Origin: an uncultured Sphingomonadales bacterium
GTDB lineage: Bacteria > Pseudomonadota > Alphaproteobacteria > Sphingomonadales > Sphingomonadaceae
NCBI GenBank assembly: GCA_903832325.1
Contig: CAILBC010000023.1
Location: 62,001-126,000, forward strand
Direction of reading: 5' to 3'
Length of the DNA stretch: 64,000 nt
The notes beneath the pieces are model-generated. The model had not been told where the DNA came from. It made no database searches and was given only the letters and a program-made list of their open reading frames with translations. Of the stretch, positions 23,924-32,618 are shown one piece after another. Both the position numbers and the translations under genes were made by a program. Positions within the stretch are counted from its first letter, which is position 1; each line of letters starts with the position of its first letter.

Positions 23924-25513
23924 ATGGCCATGATCGCAAACTTTGCCCGCCGCGTTATCCGCCTGATCGGCGCGATGCGCCGTGAACGCGATGCCAATGT
24001 CACGCTGATTGCCGCGGTGACTTTGCTGCCGACTATGTTCGGGCTGGGGTTCTGCATCGATTATGCCCGTGCCGAAATGCTGCAATCGCGCATCAATGCG
24101 GTGGCCGATGCCGCCGCGCTGACCGCGACCGACCTGCTGTATATCGAGCAGACATCGCCCACCCCGCACGATGCCGCGCAAACGATCTTCACCACGCAAG
24201 TGACCGATTACAAGGATTTCACCCAGACCAGCCTGAACATCGCGGTGACCGACCAGGGCGGGCTGAACTTGGGCCGCACCGTGGTGGTAACCTGGTCGGG
24301 CCTGTCGCTGAACATGTTCAGCGGCATTCTCGGCGCCAGTTCGCTGGCCATCGGCGGCACATCGACCGCTTATGCCACGCAGGCGCCCAACATGAATTTC
24401 TTCCTGGTCATGGACCGGTCGCCCTCGATGCTGCTGCCCACGACATCCACCGGGATCAGCTCGGTCAAGGGTGCGACGTCGGATGGCTGCGCCTTTGCCT
24501 GCCACCAGCAGTTCCCGGGCTACAACTATGTCAAGGATGTCAACGGCAAGGGCGTGTTCATCGATAAGGATTTCTACAACACCGGCAATGCCAATGCCGG
24601 GGTCTATTACCTTATCAGCGGCAGCAACCTGTACAATTCCGCCGGAACCAAGATCGGCACCAATGTTTCCAGCTCAAACACCACGAGCAACACCACGATC
24701 AGCTACAAGGACCTGTCATCCAACAACCAATCGATTGTCGGGTTCTATGCTGATGGGTACTGGCTGACGCACAATTATACATCAATCTACCCCTCCGGAT
24801 CGGCGATCGATTTGCGCGTGTCCGACGAAACCCTGGCCGCCAAGGACCTGATCCCTTATGCCCAGGGGCAGGCAGTGATCAACAACGTGACCTATCAGCT
24901 GCAATTCTTCAGCTATGACTGGACCCATCCCAGCGCGTCGAGCCCGGTGACCCAGTGGAGCACGATGGCCAATGTCAACAGCCTGACATCATCGAGCGTG
25001 CCCGCGCTCGATAGCAATGTCGACTGGTGGTACATAAACGGGCAGCCGACATCCACGACCAGCATCAACGACCAGGCCACCGAAACCAAAAACATGCTGA
25101 CATCGATGAATTCGGTCATGCCGACGCCCGGCACCGGGCTGACTGCGGCCAGCCCGCAGGAAGTCATGCTGCTGATCACCGACGGCGTGTCCGACGAAAA
25201 CACCGGATCGGGCCGCGTGAACCGCGAATTCAGCAACGCCGACATTGCCGCCTGCACCACGATCAAAAACCGCGGGATCAAAATCGCGATCCTGTATACC
25301 GCCTATTCCTCGGCGGTGCTGGTGGGCGATTCCTGGTCGCAATCCAACGTCGCGCCTTATCTGCCCAATGTGCTGCCGGCGCTGCAATCGTGCGCATCGG
25401 CCGCCAACGACGGATCGCCGCTGGTCTATACCGTGCAATCGGACCAGAGCATTTCGGCCGCGCTGCAAACGCTGTTCCAGCTGACCATCGCCAACTCGCA
25501 CCTTATCGGCTGA
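23924..25513 (+). CDS. tadG: TadG-like protein with von Willebrand A-type region
   Basis: The protein has ~529 aa from the ATG at 23924 (a GTG at 23918 that overlaps the previous stop is equally possible). It starts with a Tad-type helix (VTLIAAVTLLPTMFGLGFCIDYARA). A large periplasmic/extracellular region follows, holding a MIDAS-like DRSPSM (D-x-S-x-S) and MLLITDGVSDE, as in vWA domains. An insert of ~250 Ser/Thr/Asn-rich residues sits between the two halves. TadG proteins are Tad pilus components. It ends convergent with the MFS gene, the two overlapping by 11 bp. Confidence 0.85.
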   Translation: MAMIANFARRVIRLIGAMRRERDANVTLIAAVTLLPTMFGLGFCIDYARAEMLQSRINAVADAAALTATDLLYIEQTSPTPHDAAQTIFTTQVTDYKDFTQTSLNIAVTDQGGLNLGRTVVVTWSGLSLNMFSGILGASSLAIGGTSTAYATQAPNMNFFLVMDRSPSMLLPTTSTGISSVKGATSDGCAFACHQQFPGYNYVKDVNGKGVFIDKDFYNTGNANAGVYYLISGSNLYNSAGTKIGTNVSSSNTTSNTTISYKDLSSNNQSIVGFYADGYWLTHNYTSIYPSGSAIDLRVSDETLAAKDLIPYAQGQAVINNVTYQLQFFSYDWTHPSASSPVTQWSTMANVNSLTSSSVPALDSNVDWWYINGQPTSTTSINDQATETKNMLTSMNSVMPTPGTGLTAASPQEVMLLITDGVSDENTGSGRVNREFSNADIAACTTIKNRGIKIAILYTAYSSAVLVGDSWSQSNVAPYLPNVLPALQSCASAANDGSPLVYTVQSDQSISAALQTLFQLTIANSHLIG

Positions 25514-26783
25514 TGGTTCCCGATGGCCGTTCGAGACCGTGGCCATTCGGCCCGGTTTCGAACCGCCACAACTGCACCACGCAAACAAGCGCCGCGATGC
25601 TGATCGCGCCGAAAAACCACAGCACCAGATCATAGCCTTCGGGATGGAGCGGGCCCGCACCCGCGCGATCGGCCAGAATGCCGGCCAGCAGGTTTGATCC
25701 GGCAATGCCCAGCGACTGGATCAGGGTGATCAGCCCCAGCGCGGTGCCCAGCTGTTCGCGCGCGACAATCATCGTGGTGGCCGGCCAGATCACCGCGGGC
25801 ACCAGCCCCCAGCTCACCCCCATCAGCACGGTCGACACCCAGGGCGACCAATCGGTCAGCCCCAGCACCAGCAGCGTAACCGGCAGCAGCACCGTGCCAA
25901 ACACCAGCATCAGCGCGCGATGGCCAAACCGGTCGGCAATCAGCCCGAACAGCGGCGTGGCGAAGATCGCCGCGGCAAACACCCCGGAATTGACCTGGCC
26001 CGCCGCCTGAAGCGACAAGTGCTTGGCATGTTGCAGATATTCCACCGCATAAGTCTGCCGGAAGGGAAAGAACACCGAGGCATAAAGCACGTGGAGGCCC
26101 AGAATATACCAGAACCCGGCATTGAACCGCAGCCGCGCCAGCCCGCGCGCCTGTGCCACGGCGCCGACGGACCGCGCCGGCGGACACGGGCGGCGGCCAT
26201 CGATCAGCCACAGCACCACCGCCGCCACGAAACCCGCCGCCATGATCGCCGTGCCCAGCCACAGCGGCGCCTGCCACCCGGCATCATAGAGTGGCCGCGC
26301 CCAGGTGGACGAGGTGTTGCACAAAAACGACCCGACCCGCGCCAGGGACAGGAACAGGCCAGTGGCCAGCGCCACGCCGCTGCGCGGAAACCACAGCGCG
26401 AGGCCCGCAACCAGCGCCATGAAGATCGCACCCTCGGTCACGCCAAAAATCAGCCGGCCCAGCCACATCACGGCATAGGGCGTGCCAAACGCCGTCAACG
26501 CGGCGCCCACCACGCCGATGGCCGCAGTCCACAGCGCCATGCGCGCCGCGCCATAGCGATCGATCAGCACCCCGCCGACCAGCGCCAGCACCACATTGGG
26601 CCAATAGATCGCGGCATTCAGGCTGCCGATCTGGCCCTGGGTAAAGCCGCGCTGGCGGATCAGCAGATCGGCAATTTCGCCGATCGCATCGGATTCGTAA
26701 TAGGTCGCAAAGATCGCCAGCGCCGACACCACCAGCGCCAGCCAGCGCAGCGGCACCGCGGGCAGATCCGCTTCGATGGGCAT
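25503..26783 (-). CDS. MFS transporter (MFSD1-like branch)
   Basis: The protein (~426 aa from the ATG at 26783, extension to 26870 possible) is an inner-membrane major-facilitator carrier with 12 hydrophobic segments. Helix 2-3 has the loop GGVLIDRYGAARMAL. The N-terminus, FATYYESDAIGEIADLLI, and GSLNAAIYWPNVVLALVGG resemble MFSD1-type carriers. Substrate is not known. A short polar tail follows the last helix. It is convergent with the tad operon and shares its promoter region with nothing obvious. Confidence 0.85.
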   Translation of the reverse strand: MPIEADLPAVPLRWLALVVSALAIFATYYESDAIGEIADLLIRQRGFTQGQIGSLNAAIYWPNVVLALVGGVLIDRYGAARMALWTAAIGVVGAALTAFGTPYAVMWLGRLIFGVTEGAIFMALVAGLALWFPRSGVALATGLFLSLARVGSFLCNTSSTWARPLYDAGWQAPLWLGTAIMAAGFVAAVVLWLIDGRRPCPPARSVGAVAQARGLARLRFNAGFWYILGLHVLYASVFFPFRQTYAVEYLQHAKHLSLQAAGQVNSGVFAAAIFATPLFGLIADRFGHRALMLVFGTVLLPVTLLVLGLTDWSPWVSTVLMGVSWGLVPAVIWPATTMIVAREQLGTALGLITLIQSLGIAGSNLLAGILADRAGAGPLHPEGYDLVLWFFGAISIAALVCVVQLWRFETGPNGHGLERPSGTISR

Positions 26784-26915
26784 CGCGCCCGATGGGCCGG
26801 CAGATCTCGCCGGTCCCGAAACTGCCACCACGCGCTTGTCCCCCCGTTGCCCCGTTATCGGGGGCATCAAGCACGGCGATCTGTGTCAGAATTATGACGC
26901 GAACGGGCGCGCCGA

Positions 26916-29066
26916 TCAGGCGGCGCTGGTTTTCATCGCCTGCGGCCGCAGCAGCGCGACCGGGTCGGGCACCGGGTGGCCAATCAGAAAACCCTGGACT
27001 TCGCTGCAGCCAAGAGCCGTCACCGCCTGCAATTGTTCGGCGGTTTCCACGCCTTCGGCCGTGGTGACCATGCCCAGTTGCGATGCCAGCGCGGTAACCG
27101 CGGTGATGATCGCGCAGCACGCCTGATCGCCCGGCAGGCCCTGGGTAAAGCTTTTGTCGATCTTGATCTTGTCGAACGGAAACCGCTGCAGATAGGCGAG
27201 CGAGGCATAGCCGGTGCCGAAATCATCGAGCGCGATGCGCACGCCCAGATCGCGCAAGCTGCGAATGCTTTTCAGCACCTGGGCTTCGTCCTGCATCAGC
27301 ACGCTTTCGGTCACTTCGAATTCCAGCCGTTCGGGCGCGAGGCCCGCTGCGGCCAGCGCCTGGACCACGCGCGGCACAAACCCTTTCAGCCTGAACTGCA
27401 CTGCCGAAATGTTCACCGCCATGGTCATGCCGTCGGGCAGGCGGCTGGCCATCATGCAGGCTTCGTGGATCATCCATTCGCCCAGCGGGCCGATCAATCC
27501 GATCTCTTCGGCCAGGGGGATAAACCGCGCCGGGGCGATCGGGCCCAGTTTCGGGTGATTCCAGCGGATCAGCGCTTCAAACCCGGTCACGCGGTCGAGC
27601 AGCAGATTGCGGATCGGCTGAAAATGGGCCGCCAGTTCGCCGTTTTCGAGCGCCAGACGCAGCGCGCTTTCCAGTTCGCCGCGTTGACGCAGGATCGCCT
27701 GCATGCCCGGATTGAACCGCCGCCACACGCCTTTGCCTTCGGCCTTGGCACGATAGAGCGCCATATCGGCATGCTGGATCAGATCTTCGGCGCGCCGGGC
27801 ATCTTGCGGATAGATCGCAATGCCCGCGCTGCCGCCCAGGTGCACGGTCTGGCTGGCCAGATCGAACGGCTGCGACAGCACTTCGGTCAGCCGGTCGGCA
27901 ATTGCCGCCGATATCGCGCGCACATCGCGGCCCCGCAGCAGCACCGCAAATTCATCGCCGCCCAGCCGCGCCGGCAGATCATCGGCACGCACCACGCTGC
28001 GGATGCGATCGGCCACCTGGCACAGCACGGCATCGCCCACCGAATGGCCAAAGACATCGTTCACGCTTTTGAACCGGTCGATATCGATAATCAGCAGCCC
28101 GGCCTCGATCGGCGCATCCTCGGCGTGCGAACGGTCGACTGCGCGCAACGCCGCCTCCAGCCGGTCTTGAAACAGCGCGCGGTTGGGCAACCGGGTCAGC
28201 ACGTCGAAATGGGCCAACTGTTCGATCCGCGACAGTGCCCGGCTGGCCTCGGTCACGTCTTCGGCCACGGTCAGCACCAGCGGATCGCCATCGGGCATTG
28301 CCACCGGGATCTGCGCCACGCGCAACAGCCGCCCACCGGGCGATCCGGCGCGTTCAAACGGCAGATCGCGGCGCATCGCCGGCGGCAGGTTCTGCAACAC
28401 CGCATCGGCATGCGCCAACTGGCCGCCGAGCACCGCCGGGGTGATCTCGTCCACCGATTTGCCGACAATGCCGGCCCGATCGACGCCCAGGATGGCCGCA
28501 CCGGCCTTGTTCACCAGCACAAACCTGCCTGTTGTGGCCGAACGCACTGTTACCAGTGAAGGGATATGTTCGATCACCGCCTCGGCAAAGCGGCGCTGGC
28601 GTTCGGCCTCAAGCTTTGATTTGCGCAAGTTTTCTGCCAGCCCGCGCAGGCGTTTTTCGGTTACAACGCGTTCGGCCACCCCGGCCTTCAGCAAGTCGAT
28701 CACCGCGCCTACGCCCAGATAGCGGCCCTGTTCGACCACGATGAAGCCCTTGAGCAGCCGCCCCGAATGCCCATCGAGCGCATATTGGGCAAAATCGCCG
28801 GCATCGGTATCGGCATCGACCAGCAGCGGCGCGCTGTCCATGATCGGCGCGATCGGCCGCTTGCCAAACACGGCGCGGCCATATTGCCCGGCCAGCCGGG
28901 TGAGAAACGAATTGCGCTCGATCAGGCCGATCGGCCTGCAATCATCATCGACGACCGCAATCAGCGGGCAATCGAGATCCTGCCGGAACCGGTTATAGAT
29001 CGTTTCGCCCGGATCATCGGGGTGGGCCGGGTCAAATCCGATCGCCAGTTCTCGCAGAGAAAGCAT
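26916..29066 (-). CDS. CBS-PAS-GGDEF-EAL c-di-GMP turnover protein
   Basis: The 716-residue cytoplasmic protein begins with a CBS-like pair (~1-130: DCPLIAVVDDDCRPIGLI, GFIVVEQGRYLGV), then a PAS domain (~170-260). The GGDEF domain is active-looking (LGGDEFA with inhibitory RADD five residues before it), and the EAL domain is complete (FEALIRW, DDFGTGYAS, IKIDKSF, EGVET). Both catalytic halves keep the key residues, so it could make and degrade c-di-GMP, with the CBS/PAS part as nucleotide or redox sensor. It has no membrane segment. The PilZ and HD-GYP genes at 2-3.6 kb may share the messenger. Confidence 0.93.
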   Translation of the reverse strand: MLSLRELAIGFDPAHPDDPGETIYNRFRQDLDCPLIAVVDDDCRPIGLIERNSFLTRLAGQYGRAVFGKRPIAPIMDSAPLLVDADTDAGDFAQYALDGHSGRLLKGFIVVEQGRYLGVGAVIDLLKAGVAERVVTEKRLRGLAENLRKSKLEAERQRRFAEAVIEHIPSLVTVRSATTGRFVLVNKAGAAILGVDRAGIVGKSVDEITPAVLGGQLAHADAVLQNLPPAMRRDLPFERAGSPGGRLLRVAQIPVAMPDGDPLVLTVAEDVTEASRALSRIEQLAHFDVLTRLPNRALFQDRLEAALRAVDRSHAEDAPIEAGLLIIDIDRFKSVNDVFGHSVGDAVLCQVADRIRSVVRADDLPARLGGDEFAVLLRGRDVRAISAAIADRLTEVLSQPFDLASQTVHLGGSAGIAIYPQDARRAEDLIQHADMALYRAKAEGKGVWRRFNPGMQAILRQRGELESALRLALENGELAAHFQPIRNLLLDRVTGFEALIRWNHPKLGPIAPARFIPLAEEIGLIGPLGEWMIHEACMMASRLPDGMTMAVNISAVQFRLKGFVPRVVQALAAAGLAPERLEFEVTESVLMQDEAQVLKSIRSLRDLGVRIALDDFGTGYASLAYLQRFPFDKIKIDKSFTQGLPGDQACCAIITAVTALASQLGMVTTAEGVETAEQLQAVTALGCSEVQGFLIGHPVPDPVALLRPQAMKTSAA

Positions 29067-29186
29067 GATTCACCCAGACCGCGTCCGATGATCCCGGCGA
29101 TAAGGGTTTGCAGTTAACGATTGGAAAAGTGCGGGGCCCGCGCAGCAAATAAACCCGGCGCGCGGACCGAAATTTCGTCATTGAAA

Positions 29187-30905
29187 TCAATCTGTAACAT
29201 AAGCGGTCAGCCGCACTGCAAATGGCGCCAGCTGCGCATCGGTCAGGCCGGGCGCAGCCGCGGCCGGGCTGGCCAACACGGTACGCACCGCCACCGGGGC
29301 CCGTCCGGGCCAGCCGGCAATGTGGACGTGCTGGGGCGCGTCGCTCATGTTCAGCACAATCAGCACGCCCTGGCCTTTGGCCGTCTGCCGCGCGAATGCC
29401 AGCACTTTGGGATTGCCCGATTCCAGCGGCACATAGGCCCCATTGCGCAAGGCCGGATTGGTGCGGCGCAACGCGATGAGATCGTGGTACCAGGAATAGA
29501 GCGAGCCCGGATCGGCCCGTTCCGCCGCGGCATTGCTGGCCGCCGCCGCGGGATTGACCGGCAGCCACGGCGTGCCGGTGCTGAAACCGGCGCCGGCCGC
29601 GCCAGTCCATTGCATCGGGGTGCGTTCGGGGTCGCGATTGTCCGCCACTTTGCGCGTGGGGCCCAGCGGCACAGTGGCAAGGGCCGCCTTGGGCAAGTCG
29701 GTCATGCCCAGCTCTTCGCCATAATAGACCAGCGCGGTGCCGCGCACGGTCAGCGTCATCGCCGCAGTCAGCCGCGCGATCTGCGCATCGTGCACGCCAT
29801 CGCCAAACCGCGTGGCCTGGCGCGAACTGTCGTGATTGCTGAAAAACAGCACCGGGGGCGCGCCGTTCAGCCGGGTTTCGGCATCATCGATCCGCGCCTT
29901 GAACACCACCGCATCAAGTTTCTGGACCCCGCTGTAAAGGAAATCCATCGGCAGGTTGATCTCGTCCTGGTGCGCGCCATAGACTTTGGCCAGATCGGCA
30001 ATCGTGGCGATGTTGCTTTCGCCCAGCAACACGCAATCGCCGGGAAACCGGTCAACGATCGATCGCAGCCCGCGCATGATCGGATGATTGCCCGGCAGCC
30101 CGGCGTTATAGGGTTTCAGGCCCACCGGCGCGCCGCCCGCGGGATCGGGGTCCTGCGGCCAGGCGGTGTCTTCCAGCAGATAGGGCGTGGCATCCAGCCG
30201 GAACCCGCTGGCGCCGTGGCGCAGCCAGAACCGCATCACATCGTGCATCGCCTTGCGCAGGCCGGGGTTGCGCCAGTTCAGGTCGGGCTGCTGCGGCAGA
30301 AAGATGTGGTAATAATATTGCCCGGTGGTCGGGTCCAAAGTCCACGCCGATCCACCAAAGATCGATTGCCAGTTGGTCGGAGGACCGGCCACGCCCCGGG
30401 CATCGGGCACGGGATCGTGCCAGACATACCAATCGCGTTTGGGATTGGTGCGCGATGCGCGCGATTGCTGAAACCAGGGATGCTCGGACGAGGAGTGGTT
30501 GAGCACGAAATCGACCAGCACGCGGATGCCCCGCTTGCGCGCCGCCGCGACCAGCCGGTCCCAATCGGCCATCGTGCCATATTCGGGCGCGACATTGGTG
30601 TAATCGGCCACATCATAGCCGAAATCATAATTGGGCGAGGGATAGAACGGCGTCAGCCAGATGGCATCGACGCCCAGCCGTTTCAGATAGTCCAGCCGCT
30701 GCGTCACGCCATTCAGATCGCCCACGCCGTCGCCGTTGCTGTCCTGAAAACTGCGCGGATAGATTTCGTAGATCACCGCATGGGTCCACCATGGCGCGTG
30801 CGCGGCGCCAGTGGCCGAGGCAGGCGCGGCCACTGCCGGCGGGCCAAAGGTCGCACTGGCCAGGGCCGCCAGACCAAGCGCCAGACCGGCAACAGACTTA
30901 ACCAT
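29187..30905 (-). CDS. Exported GH13 alpha-glucosidase/alpha-amylase family enzyme
   Basis: The 572-residue protein has a signal peptide (residues 1-26) and a GH13 barrel. It shows YEIYPRSFQDSNGDGVGDL, VLVDFVLNHSS, the nucleophile Asp in GFRLDATPYLL, the acid/base Glu in LLGESN and the transition-state Asp in SNHDSSR. A C-terminal beta domain follows (~490-572). GDGVGDL marks the oligo-1,6-glucosidase/alpha-glucosidase branch. It would hydrolyse maltose-type sugars in the periplasm or outside. The position before the GGDEF-EAL gene gives no pathway clue. Confidence 0.93.
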   Translation of the reverse strand: MVKSVAGLALGLAALASATFGPPAVAAPASATGAAHAPWWTHAVIYEIYPRSFQDSNGDGVGDLNGVTQRLDYLKRLGVDAIWLTPFYPSPNYDFGYDVADYTNVAPEYGTMADWDRLVAAARKRGIRVLVDFVLNHSSSEHPWFQQSRASRTNPKRDWYVWHDPVPDARGVAGPPTNWQSIFGGSAWTLDPTTGQYYYHIFLPQQPDLNWRNPGLRKAMHDVMRFWLRHGASGFRLDATPYLLEDTAWPQDPDPAGGAPVGLKPYNAGLPGNHPIMRGLRSIVDRFPGDCVLLGESNIATIADLAKVYGAHQDEINLPMDFLYSGVQKLDAVVFKARIDDAETRLNGAPPVLFFSNHDSSRQATRFGDGVHDAQIARLTAAMTLTVRGTALVYYGEELGMTDLPKAALATVPLGPTRKVADNRDPERTPMQWTGAAGAGFSTGTPWLPVNPAAAASNAAAERADPGSLYSWYHDLIALRRTNPALRNGAYVPLESGNPKVLAFARQTAKGQGVLIVLNMSDAPQHVHIAGWPGRAPVAVRTVLASPAAAAPGLTDAQLAPFAVRLTAYVTD

Positions 30906-31244
30906 GCGCCATCACCCTCTTTGCGGCAGGACAGGCACCCGGGCTTGCGCCCACACCCTGCAACCGTTCGGGTGCTGTGCCAAGTCCCGTGCCCGTGGGC
31001 AAGTGCGTGGGTCAGCCCTTCGCCCGGCCTTTGGCGATGAGGCCAGCCGGGTGCAGGCCATGGCCGCGGCGGGCGCCGATCTGGCCGCCCTGGGCGGAGC
31101 ACAGGAATTTGCCGCGCTCCTTGCGATAACCGCTTCGGGCATCAAGTATGAAACCCGCACCGAAGCGGCCTATTGCGCCGCGATCCACCGGCTGGCACGG
31201 GTGACTGCAGCGGCCGCCAACTGCCGGAAAAAGGGAGAATGCCG
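30906..31244. other. Intergenic region between GH13 and ABM genes
   Basis: This 339-bp stretch contains the upstream region of the GH13 gene. On the plus strand an open frame runs into the ABM gene. Apart from the small ORF at 31060, no promoter or repeat stands out. Confidence 0.5.
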
Positions 31245-31248
31245 ATGA
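31060..31248 (+). CDS. Possible small ORF or gene remnant before the ABM gene
   Basis: The 62-codon frame starts at an ATG at 31060 and its TGA overlaps the next ATG (ATGA), as in coupled genes. The peptide is Ala-rich and helical (FAALLAITASGIKYETRTEAA) and ends NCRKKGECR. There is no good ribosome site and no family I know. It may be the end of a decayed gene (the frame is open to 30811). Confidence 0.3.
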   Translation: MAAAGADLAALGGAQEFAALLAITASGIKYETRTEAAYCAAIHRLARVTAAAANCRKKGECR

Positions 31249-31556
31249 TCATCGTTGCCGGATGGGTGCGAATGGCGCCCGAAGATATCGAACGCCTGCG
31301 CAGCGCCGCAATCGCGATGATGCATGCCACGCAGACAAGCGAGCCGGGCTGTCTGGACTATGCCTTTTCGGTCGATCTGGCCGAGCCGGGCCTGCTGCGC
31401 GTCATCGAACGCTGGCAGGACGAAGCCGCGCTGGCCGCACACTTTGCCACACCGCACATGGCCGCATTCAACGCCGCCATGGCCGGCGCGGCGATCACCG
31501 GGGCCTCGATCAAGGCCTATGCGGGTGATGAGGTGCGCACGATCATGGCGCTGTAA
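31245..31556 (+). CDS. ABM-domain monooxygenase-like protein
   Basis: The 103-residue protein is a single antibiotic-biosynthesis-monooxygenase (ABM) ferredoxin-like domain. It starts MIIVAGWVRMAP, with TSEPGCLDYAFSVDL in the middle and ERWQDEAALAAHF near the end, the usual YgiN-type pattern. Such proteins form dimers and oxidise quinols or handle small aromatic substrates. The start at 31245 fits AAGGGAGA seven bases before. It is convergent with the methyltransferase gene. Confidence 0.88.
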   Translation: MIIVAGWVRMAPEDIERLRSAAIAMMHATQTSEPGCLDYAFSVDLAEPGLLRVIERWQDEAALAAHFATPHMAAFNAAMAGAAITGASIKAYAGDEVRTIMAL

Positions 31557-32567
31557 TCAGCGCCCGCCTGCGCACAGTTTTTCCACCGCCTGCAGCGCCT
31601 GGCGCAGGCGCGGCAGCGGCGATGTCGCCTGTTCGGGGAATTCGCGGCGGACATGGCAGAGATAATCGTAAGCCGCGTCTTCGCCTTGCAGCTGGTTGAT
31701 CAGGCGCGTTTTTGCCAGCGCGACCATGAACCGGCGCGCAGGGTCGGTCGACCGCTGCAAGGCGATGCTGACCAGACGTTCCTGTTCGTCGGCCGACAGG
31801 CCGGCTTCCAGCTGTTCGATCGCCTCGAGCGGGATCGCCTTGGTGCACAGGAACAGCGCCGTCGAACAGGCTTCACCGATGAACGTGAAATAGTCCCGGA
31901 AAAATTCCTGGTCGGTCATGATATAGGGCAGCAGTTCGTAGAAATAATCCTGGTGCACCACGATCGACACGCCGGGGATCAGCCGGGTAAAAAACTGCCG
32001 GATCATGAACTTGCTGATATCGGGCAGTTTCAGCACATCGAGAAACAGGATTTCCACCGGGTGATCGACGCCCCGCGCGGTTTCCATGATGTCGCCGATG
32101 CGCAGATCGACCAGATCGGCCACCGCGGCAATGTTTTCGCGCAGCGCGTCGGCAAAGCTTTCGCCCGGCGCGCCCATGCCGGTCACATTGTTGCGATCAA
32201 AGAATTCCGGCATGCGGTTGCCGATGATCGCCTTTTCAAACGCGATCACCGGTTTGTCCCATGCGCGTTTGATGGCCCGGGCGTGGGCATTGGCGCGGAT
32301 CCCTTCGCCAAAGCACACCGTTGATCCACCAAGGAAAATCCCGGCGTCGATGATCACGCCCTCGCCCGAATAGTGTTTGCGCGCCAGGTTGAACAGCACG
32401 CGCTTTTCGACCATCGACATCATCGACGGCACTTTGTAGGCGGCAGGCTCGATACTGCCCAGCAGGTGCCCGAACGACGGCAGCATCCGCGCCGCGCGCA
32501 TCGGCTCGAAAGCCTTGGGCGGTTCGGCCACCAGCGTGGGTTTTTCCTTCTTGTCCTGCTTGGCCAT
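31557..32567 (-). CDS. Class I SAM methyltransferase-like protein of polysaccharide locus
   Basis: The 336-residue cytoplasmic protein has a Rossmann-like glycine loop IIDAGIFLGGSTV and the later acidic strand LFLDVLKLPD. LIPGVSIVVHQDYF follows, a pattern seen in TylF/MycF-type macrocin methyltransferases and related sugar-modifying proteins. The final ~90 residues are helical and extra. It is the last gene of the minus-strand capsule operon, 51 bp after the Wza-like gene, so it probably modifies a polysaccharide sugar or its carrier. The methyltransferase activity is inferred from fold pattern only. Confidence 0.7.
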   Translation of the reverse strand: MAKQDKKEKPTLVAEPPKAFEPMRAARMLPSFGHLLGSIEPAAYKVPSMMSMVEKRVLFNLARKHYSGEGVIIDAGIFLGGSTVCFGEGIRANAHARAIKRAWDKPVIAFEKAIIGNRMPEFFDRNNVTGMGAPGESFADALRENIAAVADLVDLRIGDIMETARGVDHPVEILFLDVLKLPDISKFMIRQFFTRLIPGVSIVVHQDYFYELLPYIMTDQEFFRDYFTFIGEACSTALFLCTKAIPLEAIEQLEAGLSADEQERLVSIALQRSTDPARRFMVALAKTRLINQLQGEDAAYDYLCHVRREFPEQATSPLPRLRQALQAVEKLCAGGR

Positions 32568-32618
32568 TATAACAAATCCGTCTTCTCACTGTGGCGCATG
32601 GTCACGTCATGTGCGCCT

